From NCBI GenBank assembly GCA_025890175.1, contig JANPYM010000001.1, positions 771,187-835,186 on the forward strand: DNA of 64,000 bases, written 5' to 3'. The stretch's first letter is position 1. The number at the start of each line of letters is the position of its first letter. A model generated the notes under the pieces. That model saw nothing but the letters and a program-made list of their open reading frames with translations, was not told the origin of the DNA and ran no database searches. Of this stretch, positions 34,284 to 47,102 are shown piece by piece. Made by a program: the position numbers and the translations under genes. The stretch is from Ciborinia camelliae (lineage: Eukaryota > Ascomycota > Leotiomycetes > Helotiales > Sclerotiniaceae).

Positions 34284-37042
34284 CTTCTGGGGGGGGGGAA
34301 GAGGAGGAAAGAGGAGCGGGGAAAGAATAAGATGTGACTCCGCAAGTTCTGGGTATTAGAGATATCTGGAGGTAGAGGGCCGGGTATATGGTGACTTTTT
34401 GAAGGAGGATAAGAAAGAAGGATGAAGAAGTCTTAAATCATTTATTGATTTTTTTTTATCAGACTATGGATTAATTTTTTGAGATGAGGATAAAAGTTGG
34501 GTGTTGCGTAACAATAGGTAAGCAGGTACCTGGGGGGTATATAAAGTTGACTGAATCTTGTGGTGGATAATAATTAATTAAGGATGGAAAGGAAGGGCTG
34601 CAGATGGTATACAGAGAGAGGAGTATGAAGAGGAGAGGAGAGGAGAGGAGAGGAGAAGAGAAGAGAGGAGAAGAAAAGAGAGGACAAGAGAAGAGAAGAG
34701 AGGAGTATGTAGATTAGAGCATGAGAGAAGTAGAATTGATAGTCGGTAGTCGGTAGATGGTAGTTGGTAGTTGATAGTTGGTAGACTTAATACTTGTAAT
34801 AATGTACAGTAGGTAAGATTTACCGGGTAGTAGTAGTTGGACTGCACTGATATGATGTACCTAGGTAGGTAGGTAGCGTAGTGTGGTGTAGGTTGTGTAT
34901 ATATGGTATATATGCTGATTTCCAAGATTAGATAGCTTTTTTACTATTATTTTGGGCTTTTTTTTTATGGTTTGAGCCATTTTAGGTCAATTCGTCATTG
35001 ATAGGTTATTCTCAATTCTCAAGCTACTGCATGAGATTGAGGTCTGTGTTTCAAAGATATCTCGCCCGGTATCTAGTAGTACCAATGAGGATGTAAGAAG
35101 GAAGTAAGAAGGATATAAGAAGGATATAAGAAGAATATAAAAAGAATATAAGAAGAATATAAGAAGAATATAAGAAGAATATAAAAAGAATATAAGAAGA
35201 ATATAAGAAGAATATAAGAAGAATATAAAAAGAATATAAAAAGAATATAAAAAGAATATAAAAAGAATTTAAAAAGAATATAAAAAGAATTTAAGAAGAA
35301 TGTCATTTTGCTCATCTCTATCTCTAGTCTGAGTCCTTACCAATCCATTGCTTATGGTATGTATTATGGGAACTTGGAGGGTTCGAATCTTATCTTATCA
35401 TGTCATCATATCATATCATATTAAATTTATACCTATCCGGGCTCAATTATATAGTCGTGTCTCGGTCTGCTGTAAATGTACCTCCAGCTACTCTAGGTAT
35501 AGAATATTTTCATTGATCGAGGAATTTCGGTTTCGGAGGAATGGGGCTTTGCTGTAATTGTAAGGTTAAGATAATATAATACCTAATTTAAGGTAGGTAG
35601 GTAATGAATGTAACTCAAGTCTCAATCAATTATTGCCCCCTCCCTTCCCTCTCCTCTCCTCTCTTAAATTCCGACGCCCGAGGTATGTACTCTAGGTAGT
35701 AAAGCTGGTAGGTATGTTTACATACAATTTATGAGACGATAATAAAAAAGGTCCTGGCTGGAGATCATCACCTGCGCCTCTATCTTGCCAACTTCCAATT
35801 GAGATATTTTAACAGGCGAACAAATCAGAAGTAAGGCCTTCCCCAGCAAAATGCTCGCTCGGATGCTGGATGCTCGATGCTCGATGTTCTCTTTTGCTGG
35901 TACCAGTATAGATGTACGTCAAGCTTTCAATGTCAGTAAGAAGTAGATCGAGCTTTTCAACGTCAGTAGGAACTTGGTAAGGCTGACTTTGATAAATTTG
36001 AAGTGAAAATGATGAAAAAGAAAAAAAAGAAAGATATCATCTACCTACCTAGGTACCTAGTACTCCAGCTATCCTACTATCCCGCCTAGATGGTAGGTAA
36101 AATGGCGAAAAGGTCTGCTCGCCTCCCATCATTAGGTACCTATTCAGAGTTACTCTTCAGAGTTACTCTTCCTTTCCTGGATGTTAACTTACTGTAATTG
36201 ATGATTAACCGGCAATTTCTCTCTTCCTTCCTTATCTGACTCTTCTCTTCTCAACTGTTGGTCTAATCCATGGATACATGTACCTACATACCATGGAGTC
36301 TGGAGTCTGGACATATCAAATATCGATTTCATTTCGTTTCTCTCATCGTTCCAGAACAATCATCCTTACTAATCCTTCCTAATCCTTCCTAATCCTCACA
36401 TATAACCATGAACTAATCCCGATTTATGATAAACACCTACCTACCTAGTCGTTACCTACTTCCTTTCCTTGTCATGCCTTTGCCTTGTCAAGGTACCGTA
36501 CCGCAATACTGGTAATACCGGTATAACACAGTAACTAGTACCTACTTACTAACAAACCGTTGTTCATGCTGTGCCTCATTTGTCTCATACCTGCAGTCTA
36601 CTTTACCATTTCTCGGATCTCGGGTCCATCTAAGTCTCTGAGATCGGATCGTCCCAAAAGAGGTGTGGTATGTGTGGTATGTCTGCCACTGTGCAGCGCT
36701 GCTTGCTTGCTTGTTGCTGTACAACTCGTGTATCTTTTTTCTTTTGTTTTTTTTGGGCCATCTAGGAGGTTGTTGATGTACAAGCCATCCATCCCATCGT
36801 ACCTCCGTATAGGGAGTATTGAGATGTGAGATTTCAAAGAATTCCTCAACACAAAAACTATGCGCTTGTATATATACCTACCTACCTACCTACGTAAGGG
36901 AGCTGATGTCTTCTTTTCATAGCATCAGCATCTCTCCCCTCGGACCTCCATAATCACTTTTAAACTTTCGATCGACAACAATCTTTTCATGGTCTGGAAA
37001 TAAAGGCTGGCAGTTATTGTCTTCACTTCACCAAATTTCAAT
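34284..37042. other. Long divergent intergenic region with tandem repeats
   Basis: Contains an AGGAG tract (34620-34700), TAGTTGGTAG repeats (34740-34785), an 11-bp minisatellite (35111-35299) and many ACCTACCTAGGTACC blocks (34858, 35590, 36040, 36436, 36875). No gene. A GGGTTCGAATC sequence near 35379 resembles a tRNA B box, but no tRNA can be folded around it. Confidence 0.55.
35111..35299. repeat. 11-bp minisatellite GAATATAARAA
   Basis: About 17 tandem copies of an 11-base unit, GAATATAAGAA alternating with GAATATAAAAA, degrading at both ends (GGATATAAGAA; GAATTTAAGAA). The reverse strand is open across it and encodes an 11-residue hydrophobic repeat; I regard that as an artefact. Confidence 0.9.
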
Positions 37043-38886
37043 ATGTCAACAAGTCAATCAAATATTGACCAATTGGATCCTCATCAAAAAATCTCCCTTT
37101 ATGTGGAGGACTCACATTCGAAGTCTCCAGCCCCAGAAATCAAGCTTGACCAACATGGATTACCGTTGGTACCCCAGCCAAGTCGATTTCAAGACGATCC
37201 ATTGGTATGTTAATAATGTCATGTTTTCCATCATTATCCGATATTGCCGAGATATCTCAGAATTCCAAATACATCCCCTCAATGTCATCCAAATTTCATA
37301 TATTCGATAAATAAGTACAACGCTGATGATCTACAGAATTGGCCGACATGGCTCAAATGGGCAGTCCTCATTCAAGTTGGCTACATGGCCTTCCTGGGCC
37401 CCTACAACGCAGCCCTCATTAACCCAAGTCTGATTCTCCTGAGTGATGCGCTTGGGGTCAGTCCGAAAGTAGCTGCGTACAGCACAACCACGGCGATTAT
37501 TATGGGTGGTGTCTCACCATTCATTTATGCGCCCCTGGCCAATATCTACGGTCGTAGGCCTATCACCTTGTTCGCAATCGTCTTAACTATCATTGGAGGA
37601 GTGGCATCGGCTTGCTCTACTACATTTCCACAACTCGTTGGTACACGTGCCATCTGTGGCTTTGGATTTGGGGGGATGATGTCGGTGGGGACTGCTTGTG
37701 TAAATGATATGTTTTTTCTCCATCAGAGAGGTGAGGCTACTGGTGTATACTCCATCTTCGTTACAAATGGTGCTCATGTAGCTGCGATTAGTAAGTCTAC
37801 TCACCTTCATTAATATACTATATATATACAAAGCCACTAATCCCAACAACCTAGTCGGCGGCTATCTGGGCGCATCTCTAGGCTGGCAATGGGATTACTG
37901 GCTCGGAGCCATCAGCACTTCCATCTCCCTACTTCTTGCCATTTTCCTCTTCCCTGAAACCCTCTTTTCTCGCGATCCCGCTTACCTCTCCACTCGCACC
38001 AAAAGCCGCACGTACTATGAACTCTTGTTTGATTTCCGCGGCAACACTCTCCCCAACCGCTCGCTTCACCTCTCTCACTTCTTTGAATCCTTCTACATGC
38101 TCCGCTACCCCTCCATTCTATTCCCTTTCTGGTACTACACGTGGGCATGGACCTTCATCAATGTTCTCCCCGCCATCTCCATCGCTAGCATTTACACCCA
38201 ATTCTACAAATTGAAATCTGGTCCCATTGGTGCCTGTCTGGGTGTTTCTCTCATGATTGGTAGTCTGCTGGGAGAATTAAGCGCGGGAAAAGCAAGCGAC
38301 TATATTATGTATCGCATGGCGAGAAGAAATGGGGATGTAAGAAAACCGGAATATAGACTTTATCTTTGCTGCTTGTCAGCGGTATTTATGCCGGCTGGAC
38401 TGATTGTTTTTGGGGCTACGGTAGGAAAAACTCATTATGTTATTCCGCTTATTGGATTGGCTATTGGTATGTTTGCTTATGTTTTTAACGTCCGATGGAT
38501 TCGATTTCTATCCCCATTTCAGTCTTTACTACCCCCTCCCCCCATTATGAGCCTCCCCCCCACCAATCCCCCATTCAATCGCACTAACCTCTCACACAGG
38601 CGTCTTCGGCCTCCAAATCGCATCCACAACTCTCTACGCCTACGTCTCTGACTGCTACAAACCACAAACCTCGGAGACGGGCGTCCTTTTCAATCTCTCC
38701 CGCGGCCTCTCATTTGTCGTCGGATACTTTGCCCTTCCATTTGCCAAGGACGTAGGATTTGCATGGGCGTGGTTCACGTTTGCGGTTGTGCTGTTTGTGT
38801 TTTTTGGGCCGGTGGGGGCGTTGATTTGGTGGGGGGAGGGGTGGAGGGAGAAAGGGGGAAGGCCTGGGTTTCATGGTTGGCTGTAG
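37043..38886 (+). CDS. Major facilitator superfamily transporter
   Basis: Exons 37043-37204, 37337-37790, 37855-38466 and 38600-38886; 504 aa, within the usual MFS range. Splice borders are GTATGT...CAG, GTAAGT...TAG and GTATGT...CAG. After a 55-residue cytosolic N-terminus comes NWPTWLKWAVLIQVGYMAFL (helix 1). The loop motif APLANIYGRRPITLF follows, then the GGMMSVGTACVNDMFF, GLAIG and SETGVLFNLSRGLSF blocks. About twelve hydrophobic helices are visible, with a cytosolic loop (RRNGDVRKPEYRL) between the halves. It resembles DHA1-type drug:H+ antiporters; the substrate is unknown. The 3' half from 37981 is present again after the N gap, probably because of the assembly. Confidence 0.9.
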
Positions 38887-39703
38887 GGTATTTGGCGGTA
38901 CATGCTGTGCATATGGTGCGTTTCTTTCTGGGGTTTGGGGGAGGGGGTTGCGCGCTACATGGATGGGGCAAGGTCGGATTTAAAATGGTAGTTCTAGGTT
39001 TGATGTTATACAAGAAGCGAGGATCAGTTTTCATATATCACGCCATATTCCGTTAGATGGTATGTAATTTAATGTACAATACCCAAGCCAAGGAACGAAG
39101 CATGCGTCAACATGAACCGCAGAAGGACTCGGACTGTTGAGATTTTTAAAGCCGCTAAAAAAAAGAGAAAAGGAACTTGTTGTGTGATGCAATGGAGAAG
39201 GGACGTATTTTTCTTACTTACCTTCCTTCCTTCTGTTCAATCTTGATTACCACTCCACTAATTTGATACGTTATAATCTCGCATTACCTGCGAGTGTCTT
39301 CTCCTTGATCCAGCACTCGATAACATCCTTTGAAAAGTTTCAAAAGCATCGAGTAATACCATACTTCTGTGAATACCTTTCGCCAGAGTGCAAGCACCTT
39401 TTTTTACTCCTTTCTTCCCTTTCATATATCCAGGATACTTACTCCATGCTACCCTTCAAATCCATCTGTGTTTTGAATTTCCGATCCCGAGGAAAGTTTG
39501 CACTTTCATGGTTGATCAATCTCATGGATCTTTCTGTATGACTACCTACCTACCTATCTTTGGGGCCAAATATCCATAGGAGTTCGTAGCCCACTCAGTA
39601 TTGACCTGAGATAGACATACTCGAGACTTCGTCATGTTTCTTCTCGGCCATATCATCATTGAAGACGAGGTTGGTGATCTAGCAATTTGGAATCATGGAT
39701 CGA
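37981..39703. repeat. Copy 1 of a 1.72-kb direct duplication ending at the gap
   Basis: This segment matches 39714-41435 base for base wherever I compared it. The one difference noticed is a C run in the third MFS intron (seven C here, six in copy 2). It ends exactly at the N gap and holds the MFS 3' half plus 0.8 kb of 3' flank. Confidence 0.95.
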
Positions 39704-39713
39704 NNNNNNNNNN
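39704..39713. other. Assembly gap (10 N)
   Basis: Ten N, a typical placeholder for a scaffold join of unknown or negative size. Confidence 0.99.
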
Positions 39714-40618
39714 CTTACCTCTCCACTCGCACCAAAAGCCGCACGTACTATGAACTCTTGTTTGATTTCCGCGGCAACACTCTCCCCAACCGCTCGCTTC
39801 ACCTCTCTCACTTCTTTGAATCCTTCTACATGCTCCGCTACCCCTCCATTCTATTCCCTTTCTGGTACTACACGTGGGCATGGACCTTCATCAATGTTCT
39901 CCCCGCCATCTCCATCGCTAGCATTTACACCCAATTCTACAAATTGAAATCTGGTCCCATTGGTGCCTGTCTGGGTGTTTCTCTCATGATTGGTAGTCTG
40001 CTGGGAGAATTAAGCGCGGGAAAAGCAAGCGACTATATTATGTATCGCATGGCGAGAAGAAATGGGGATGTAAGAAAACCGGAATATAGACTTTATCTTT
40101 GCTGCTTGTCAGCGGTATTTATGCCGGCTGGACTGATTGTTTTTGGGGCTACGGTAGGAAAAACTCATTATGTTATTCCGCTTATTGGATTGGCTATTGG
40201 TATGTTTGCTTATGTTTTTAACGTCCGATGGATTCGATTTCTATCCCCATTTCAGTCTTTACTACCCCCTCCCCCCATTATGAGCCTCCCCCCACCAATC
40301 CCCCATTCAATCGCACTAACCTCTCACACAGGCGTCTTCGGCCTCCAAATCGCATCCACAACTCTCTACGCCTACGTCTCTGACTGCTACAAACCACAAA
40401 CCTCGGAGACGGGCGTCCTTTTCAATCTCTCCCGCGGCCTCTCATTTGTCGTCGGATACTTTGCCCTTCCATTTGCCAAGGACGTAGGATTTGCATGGGC
40501 GTGGTTCACGTTTGCGGTTGTGCTGTTTGTGTTTTTTGGGCCGGTGGGGGCGTTGATTTGGTGGGGGGAGGGGTGGAGGGAGAAAGGGGGAAGGCCTGGG
40601 TTTCATGGTTGGCTGTAG
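39714..40618 (+). pseudogene. Second, 5'-truncated copy of the MFS gene (probable assembly artefact)
   Basis: Repeats most of exon 3 (39714-40199) and all of exon 4 (40332-40618) of the transporter at 37043. There is no start codon or 5' half. Open frames that appear to begin before it run through the N gap. If the duplication is an unmerged contig overlap, this gene does not exist in the organism. Confidence 0.9.
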
Positions 40619-41435
40619 GGTATTTGGCGGTACATGCTGTGCATATGGTGCGTTTCTTTCTGGGGTTTGGGGGAGGGGGTTGCGCGCTACATGGATGGGG
40701 CAAGGTCGGATTTAAAATGGTAGTTCTAGGTTTGATGTTATACAAGAAGCGAGGATCAGTTTTCATATATCACGCCATATTCCGTTAGATGGTATGTAAT
40801 TTAATGTACAATACCCAAGCCAAGGAACGAAGCATGCGTCAACATGAACCGCAGAAGGACTCGGACTGTTGAGATTTTTAAAGCCGCTAAAAAAAAGAGA
40901 AAAGGAACTTGTTGTGTGATGCAATGGAGAAGGGACGTATTTTTCTTACTTACCTTCCTTCCTTCTGTTCAATCTTGATTACCACTCCACTAATTTGATA
41001 CGTTATAATCTCGCATTACCTGCGAGTGTCTTCTCCTTGATCCAGCACTCGATAACATCCTTTGAAAAGTTTCAAAAGCATCGAGTAATACCATACTTCT
41101 GTGAATACCTTTCGCCAGAGTGCAAGCACCTTTTTTTACTCCTTTCTTCCCTTTCATATATCCAGGATACTTACTCCATGCTACCCTTCAAATCCATCTG
41201 TGTTTTGAATTTCCGATCCCGAGGAAAGTTTGCACTTTCATGGTTGATCAATCTCATGGATCTTTCTGTATGACTACCTACCTACCTATCTTTGGGGCCA
41301 AATATCCATAGGAGTTCGTAGCCCACTCAGTATTGACCTGAGATAGACATACTCGAGACTTCGTCATGTTTCTTCTCGGCCATATCATCATTGAAGACGA
41401 GGTTGGTGATCTAGCAATTTGGAATCATGGATCGA
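39714..41435. repeat. Copy 2 of the direct duplication, starting at the gap
   Basis: Begins at the first base after the N gap and repeats 37981-39703 at an offset of 1733, later 1732. After 41435 the sequence continues uniquely. Confidence 0.95.
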
Positions 41436-44400
41436 TCGAGGACACTAATATGTAGATGTCTATCAATTAGAATTCGCATTTCAACTTGAGCTGTGACGGA
41501 GAGATCGAAACACTGGTTTGACTTTTCGTTCGAACTGTAAAGCAACCATAATACTCAATGTCATCACATTCTGACAAACATGTACTCAATAAATCTGTGG
41601 AGCGGTGAAAATGCATGGTGGTGCGTAAAGGGGTCTCGAGAAACTTTCTGGGAATGAGTGGTAATTTCTGACTTTGCCACCGGACAAAACTGTACTTGAT
41701 TCAAGGCCACTGACAGAGAATCCCATTCTTGCTTGATCATACTTTTGGTTAATGCTTGAGATCAATGATGCCACATGAAAAGACTCGAGGCTACGGAAAA
41801 TAGGGTCAACTAGATACTGTCAAAGCTACGGCTATCGTATATCGGCGAGCAGCATTGATCTACCCGCCTCGAGGCATGTTGAAATTGTGTAGACATCGAT
41901 AGGGGGTTAGGTCGTTGAAAGACTCCACTAGCATAAAGCATCTTGACGGCTTGGGTTGTCTATTGATAATGACGGAGAGAATTGGCGGGATCGATTTTCG
42001 GTGGTCCAGCCATGATACAGCGCGAACTTGTGAGCATTGAGATGCAGATACAGCCAATGAATCCACTCGAGTTGTTTAGTCGTTTGATTTCTTTGTGGAC
42101 ATGGACCATGCCGTTCTGCATGTGCCGGTCACTTCATACAGATGACTGCTGTCGCTTCCTCGTTCATTGGCCTGGACGAAAACGCCTCTTGAGATGCCAA
42201 GGAAGTCGGCCATAGGTGTTGAAGGACATGTTTGATATAATATGTTTGTGTATGCGGTATTGTAGAGAACAATGATATTTTGGATACAATTCCAGTGGTT
42301 GATATGGTGTTAAGAATCCGAAATTGAAGACGATGATGAGATAAGTAATGGCACAGACAAGAATGTGGTTGAGTATAGCTCACAGAAAATAAGAGCCTTT
42401 CATATATAATTGCAAATTAGATCGAGCTGCTTCTTTACGAGTAGTACTGGAGTTAGTACTCCCAATCCTAGAAAAAGCAGTTGAGGCTATCTAGAGGTCC
42501 CAATTCTGGCGCGACTTGTCTAGGGGGTAGTAATGACGGCCCAAAGGTCAAGGAGGTACTACCTCGAAATTGCTTACCAAGAAAACGACATAGAATTAGG
42601 TGATCGAATCGATTTTTTAAATACGCGTCCACATCTTGTCCAGCAATGAAGGAGCCCTATAAATTAACTGATTTAGAGCCAATCGAGGTGATACGACGAG
42701 GCCGCCAAATTACAGCAGTGAGTCGAAAAAATAGGATTCTTTATCGGAAGTCAAGATTGAGATAAGTCTCGCCAGATAGACCAACTAGTCTGCTTTATAT
42801 TGACAATAAATACCTACCTATGCATAGGTAGGCTTATCTATCGAACAACATAATTTAGTTCCGGGACGTTAGCAGGATATAAGAACCTTGACTAAACTTA
42901 AAGTACCCTCTCTTCAATATTCCTATGAGCCATCATATTTGTGCAATGATTGAAGGCTGGAACCATTATACAGTAGAATGTCAAACATTGCAGAGGACCT
43001 TGAAGAAATTGATATGAACATCTTTCAAGTGATTCTTGAGTTGCTATTTGACGAACTCAAAAGAGCGTTCTTCGAGGCCATCAAACGGGCACCGGAAGTA
43101 TAGCGATCGGAATATATGCAGTCTGCGACACCACATGGGTATTTTTGTTCCCGTCAATGCCAGAGGAACCTGTATCCCGGCCTTCTTTTCCACAGATTCG
43201 TTGCGAAGGATGAAACAGTGCGTTTCGGCTTGAAGGGGTTTCGCGGTCTTGACCACATCCTTCCTGCATACTTTGCGGGGTGAACAAGCGATTTTATATC
43301 AGTCCCTCGAGACCCGTCGACTTTTCTTCGACGGTGGCAGTCTCTCTCTCGCTGCAGGGGAGTTCCTATTGATCTTCCTTATTTTTAGGCACCGGAATGA
43401 TGAAGTGATCAAGTCACGTGTTACGACTGAGTTATCCCAACTTTTTAGTCTCAGGTTTCCAAAAACATATTTCTCCTGATCATGATATCATCCCAACACA
43501 ACCAATTTTGGTTTCCAAGGTGATGCTGTAAACGTGATATGACGCTTATGGTTTGGATGGGCGAACGTAGACGCACTCCTCACCAAAGTTAGATCCACCA
43601 AAGTTTAAAGATCTCGACACTTTGTGTGCTACGAGTCTGCGTACAGTACACACACCGCTTCAATAATACACGTGTACAAATCTCAATATCAGGCTGATTC
43701 AGTATGATCTGCATGAACCTTCTATGGATTATTCTTTTCATCTCTTCTTCGATCCGGGCTAAAACAATCCGACCCGGGACCCGCTATCATCTCCGTAGGG
43801 AGACAGAAAGTCAGACATACCGATTAAAATGAAGATTGGCGGTGAGCTCCGAAAGTTCGAAACCCAGGCTCTCTCAATTTTGAAAGGACAAAAACTCTCG
43901 AATCATCTCGATTCTCAAACGGAGTTGATACCGGTACCGGTACCGGTATGTTCCAAGTATACCTATGTTTGCTTCTCGGGCGAGAGGTTAAGTTTCAGCG
44001 CCAGATTTCGAACACCACATACATGACATGATGATTTGCCATGGAATGGAGATGAACAAGCGCGTGTGACAATATGCGACAGAAATATATGTCGAGGTGG
44101 AGCGCCAAGCTCTTAAAAAGGAAATCTGGAGTTTCACCTAGCATATACTGCCACGAGATTATTGGGGGTGAGTCAAAAGGCTGAAAAAGATTCACATGCA
44201 AAGATTATTTAGGATGGATGATTGATATACGGTCCTGTATTTGTATGGTATGTCGTGCGCCGATATGACATTCAAATATAAACTACAGTACCTAGGGTAC
44301 CTAGTAGGTATGCATCTCTTCAATATTTTGATCTTTGGCTCTTTGATTTCATTATCATCTACAATATTTTACTCGCCGTTGACCGCATTTTCATCATCAT

Positions 44401-45498
44401 ATCACCACAACAAGAATCCTTACTGCAGTCTTGAATTACATATCACGAAGGCATACTTAGTACCTACCTATATCTCATAAACATTGTTCCTGGGTGGGCG
44501 ACATCGGATCAATTAGACTTCAAAAACTAGGTACTTGGAACTTATTAGACTCTAGTACCTCGCACCTCACCTCTTTTTGTGCAGTAGCGGTCTATCGAGA
44601 ATCGAGAATCGATACCCGTGGACAGTGGAATACAAATTTCGAATTTGTATTGAACATATCCACTCTTACAAGGGAGAAACAAAGACATTCCCTAATACAA
44701 TTGGTTCCTCCTTTTCTTCACCCAATTCCGGTACTATACAATCTTTTTTATATACGCTTTGTTAGATTCAAACTATTTTCTAGTGAAATCATTTAGATTG
44801 TCAACATTTTCCACCATTGAAAGCTCAAACAAGCACGTCTAGTCAGTGGGATCTCAGTTCAAATACGCTAAGATAGTGAGGCCCGGGAACAGAAGCTTTA
44901 ACGAGGATTAGGACTATAGAAGGGGGCCTGGGAGGGACATGGGCTTTATTAATTGCCAACGAACATCCAATGAGCCAATCTCATCTTACACCGAACATTT
45001 TACATAAGTTCCAAGGTTGTTCTGGATCAATCTTCCACGGTTCCACTGAGACGATTTTGGTACCGGCTCAACAAACTTTACAGTAGTGGAACAAGATCCC
45101 ACGAACCTTTATTTTAGATCTTCTACTAGTCAACTTATAGTCGTTTGGCACATATACTAGTCTCTAGAGCGTTGGGGTATTGCCCGTGGTTTTTCCATGT
45201 GCATATATCTTTTGAAGTACCCACCGCAAAAAATTGAGTGATTATTTCTCAAATCCACAGGAAACTTTGTTCCTAAGGAATCTACAAAAGATTTTAAAGT
45301 CCTAGAGAAAGTTCGACACGATCATTGAGAGAACAAAGTTGACAATAGGAGGTTGTAAAGCTTCAATCTTACGAGAGGATTGGAAACTACAAAACGGCCA
45401 TCCACCCCGAGCAAAATTTAGAACCGAAGGACGTCACGACTCACACTTGCACCCAACCGTCTTTAAAATTTCGATTCAACCTCGCTTGAATCCCAGAC
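41436..45498. other. Gene-poor region
   Basis: About 4 kb without a convincing gene. Short open frames have no domain. A 41-codon ATG frame at 42978-43103 is acidic and helix-like, but isolated. Palindromic blocks occur, for example ACCTACCTATGCATAGGTAGG near 42812 and a TACCGG repeat at 43928-43947. No transposase or reverse-transcriptase fragment seen. Confidence 0.5.
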
Positions 45499-46404
45499 AT
45501 GTCTTCCAGAACCCACCGGAAGCTTTCCCCTGTGACTACCAATTGGAATAATAGGAGTCAATCAAGTATAAACTCTGATGCTGCTGTCTTCTATTCAGCA
45601 CAAGCGCACCCGACACCAATCGAGCTCGAACAACAGATTCCTCAATCGTACTCTTCCTGTTCTCATCCACGCACCATGCCTTCTGCTCAAGAATTTCGGC
45701 CTGCCAAGATGGACCGTCAAGATTCAGGGTTTGCAGAGAATATTGCCTACATACCTAGCCATTTACGGACATCTTCACGTCCCAGCTCAAAATCATCCTC
45801 TCATAACCCCCAGCCGTCATTAAAGTCTTCCCGGAAATCGTCTTCGCGATCAAAAGACTGCTCTGGCCCCTCTTCCTCGTCCTCCAGCACGAGAAGCCGT
45901 TCAACTTCCAAACGCTCCCGCGCATCTACTTCGCACTCTCGCCCAAATATCTCGTCACAGCACCACCACAGCCAAACATTATCATCGCCACTGCAATATC
46001 AATTTTTCCACTTTCCATCACTATCCGATGACCTTTCCCAAGAAACATCGAATTCTGCTGCAACCACACCCTCGCCCCCACCAGCCACAATTCATTATTG
46101 GACGTCCGACCAAACACGAAGATTGGAATACGCAGCCATTGATGCAGCAAGTAAAGGGATTCGAGGCCTTGTACTACGATGCATACCGGATTGTTTCTTG
46201 CCAGCTGAGAAGAGAGGAACTAGATTATGTGAAGAGGACATGAGAGAGCGAGATGATGATGCAGGGAGCGTGAGGAGATATCGATTGACTATGGAGGATG
46301 AGGTTGAAGATGAGAAGATAGGGGAAAAGATTGAGGAAAGTTCTCAGTCGGTAAAGAAAAGTAGAAGGAGGTGGACTTCTTTCATTAGACGTCAAGTCCG
46401 ATAA
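45499..46404 (+). CDS. Ser-rich fungal hypothetical protein
   Basis: Intronless, 301 aa, from ATG 45499. The N-terminal 190 residues are disordered, with Ser/Arg-rich runs, and include DRQDSGFAE, a phrase common in filamentous-fungal Ser-rich proteins. Residues about 200-235 look folded and conserved: HYWTSDQTRRLEYAAIDAAS, then KGIRGLVLRCIPDCFLP. A Glu/Asp-rich stretch and a basic C-terminus (KSRRRWTSFIRRQVR) follow. I recognise the pattern as a recurring ascomycete protein but cannot name a function. Confidence 0.75.
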   Translation: MSSRTHRKLSPVTTNWNNRSQSSINSDAAVFYSAQAHPTPIELEQQIPQSYSSCSHPRTMPSAQEFRPAKMDRQDSGFAENIAYIPSHLRTSSRPSSKSSSHNPQPSLKSSRKSSSRSKDCSGPSSSSSSTRSRSTSKRSRASTSHSRPNISSQHHHSQTLSSPLQYQFFHFPSLSDDLSQETSNSAATTPSPPPATIHYWTSDQTRRLEYAAIDAASKGIRGLVLRCIPDCFLPAEKRGTRLCEEDMRERDDDAGSVRRYRLTMEDEVEDEKIGEKIEESSQSVKKSRRRWTSFIRRQVR

Positions 46405-47102
46405 GAGGTTATATTTTTCATGTGGGGCTGCATTTACAAAGTGACAGGAGCACGCAGATGCAGCATTTCTTTTGTTTTTGATACCCCCCTTATATATGGT
46501 TCAGATTTATGGTTTTGGTGGCAAGGCTTTGGTGTTGCATATTGGAGTCAGTTTAAATTCATGGCATTTGGTTGATGACAGGTATATATAGAAGATGAGA
46601 GGCATTTAGGTTTGCTAGAAAGGGTTATGTGGTATGTTTAAGTCACAGTGACACTTTTGTGTTCGACAGAATCTAGCGACGGATTTGGCATTTACATGAA
46701 TACCAGCAGGATGCTTCAGTATTATTTACTGGTGTCAAGTGAATAAATAGGCTCGGGAAGGGATGAAGATGGTGGAGACAGTAGTAATAAACATTGTGGG
46801 GAGGATACAATATACAAACCTGTAATTACTCCCTGAAGAGGAGAGAGAATAGTAATACTTAAACATTCAAAACTCACTGACCTACCATTCTTCAATAATG
46901 ATGTCTCTTGCAACAAATACGACGACATACTCTAGAGATTGAAGGCATGATACCGAAAATATTCCTTTTCCTAATTCTGATCCAAAGTATTCCTTATACA
47001 CACTTACTCTACCTTCGAAGAGTATAGCGAGACCTATATATTGTACAAAAGTACCATAGCCCATCCTGAACTCCATGATTAAAACCCAGCCCGTGTCTAC
47101 AT
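46405..47102. other. Convergent intergenic region
   Basis: 3' flanks of the Ser-rich gene and UBC6. No other feature seen. Confidence 0.5.

Noticed and set aside
35073..35315. Hydrophobic 80-codon frame on the minus strand
   Set aside because: It is simply the translation of the 11-bp minisatellite.
35370..35395. GGGTTCGAATC, a tRNA B-box-like sequence
   Set aside because: No matching A box, acceptor stem or anticodon arm can be built around it.
39714..40618. A second real MFS gene by tandem duplication
   Set aside because: Both copy edges coincide with the N gap and the copies are essentially identical, which points to an assembly overlap.
42978..43103. 41-codon ATG frame, acidic and helical
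   Set aside because: Isolated and short; neighbouring frames look protein-like only in patches and no splice scheme joins them convincingly.
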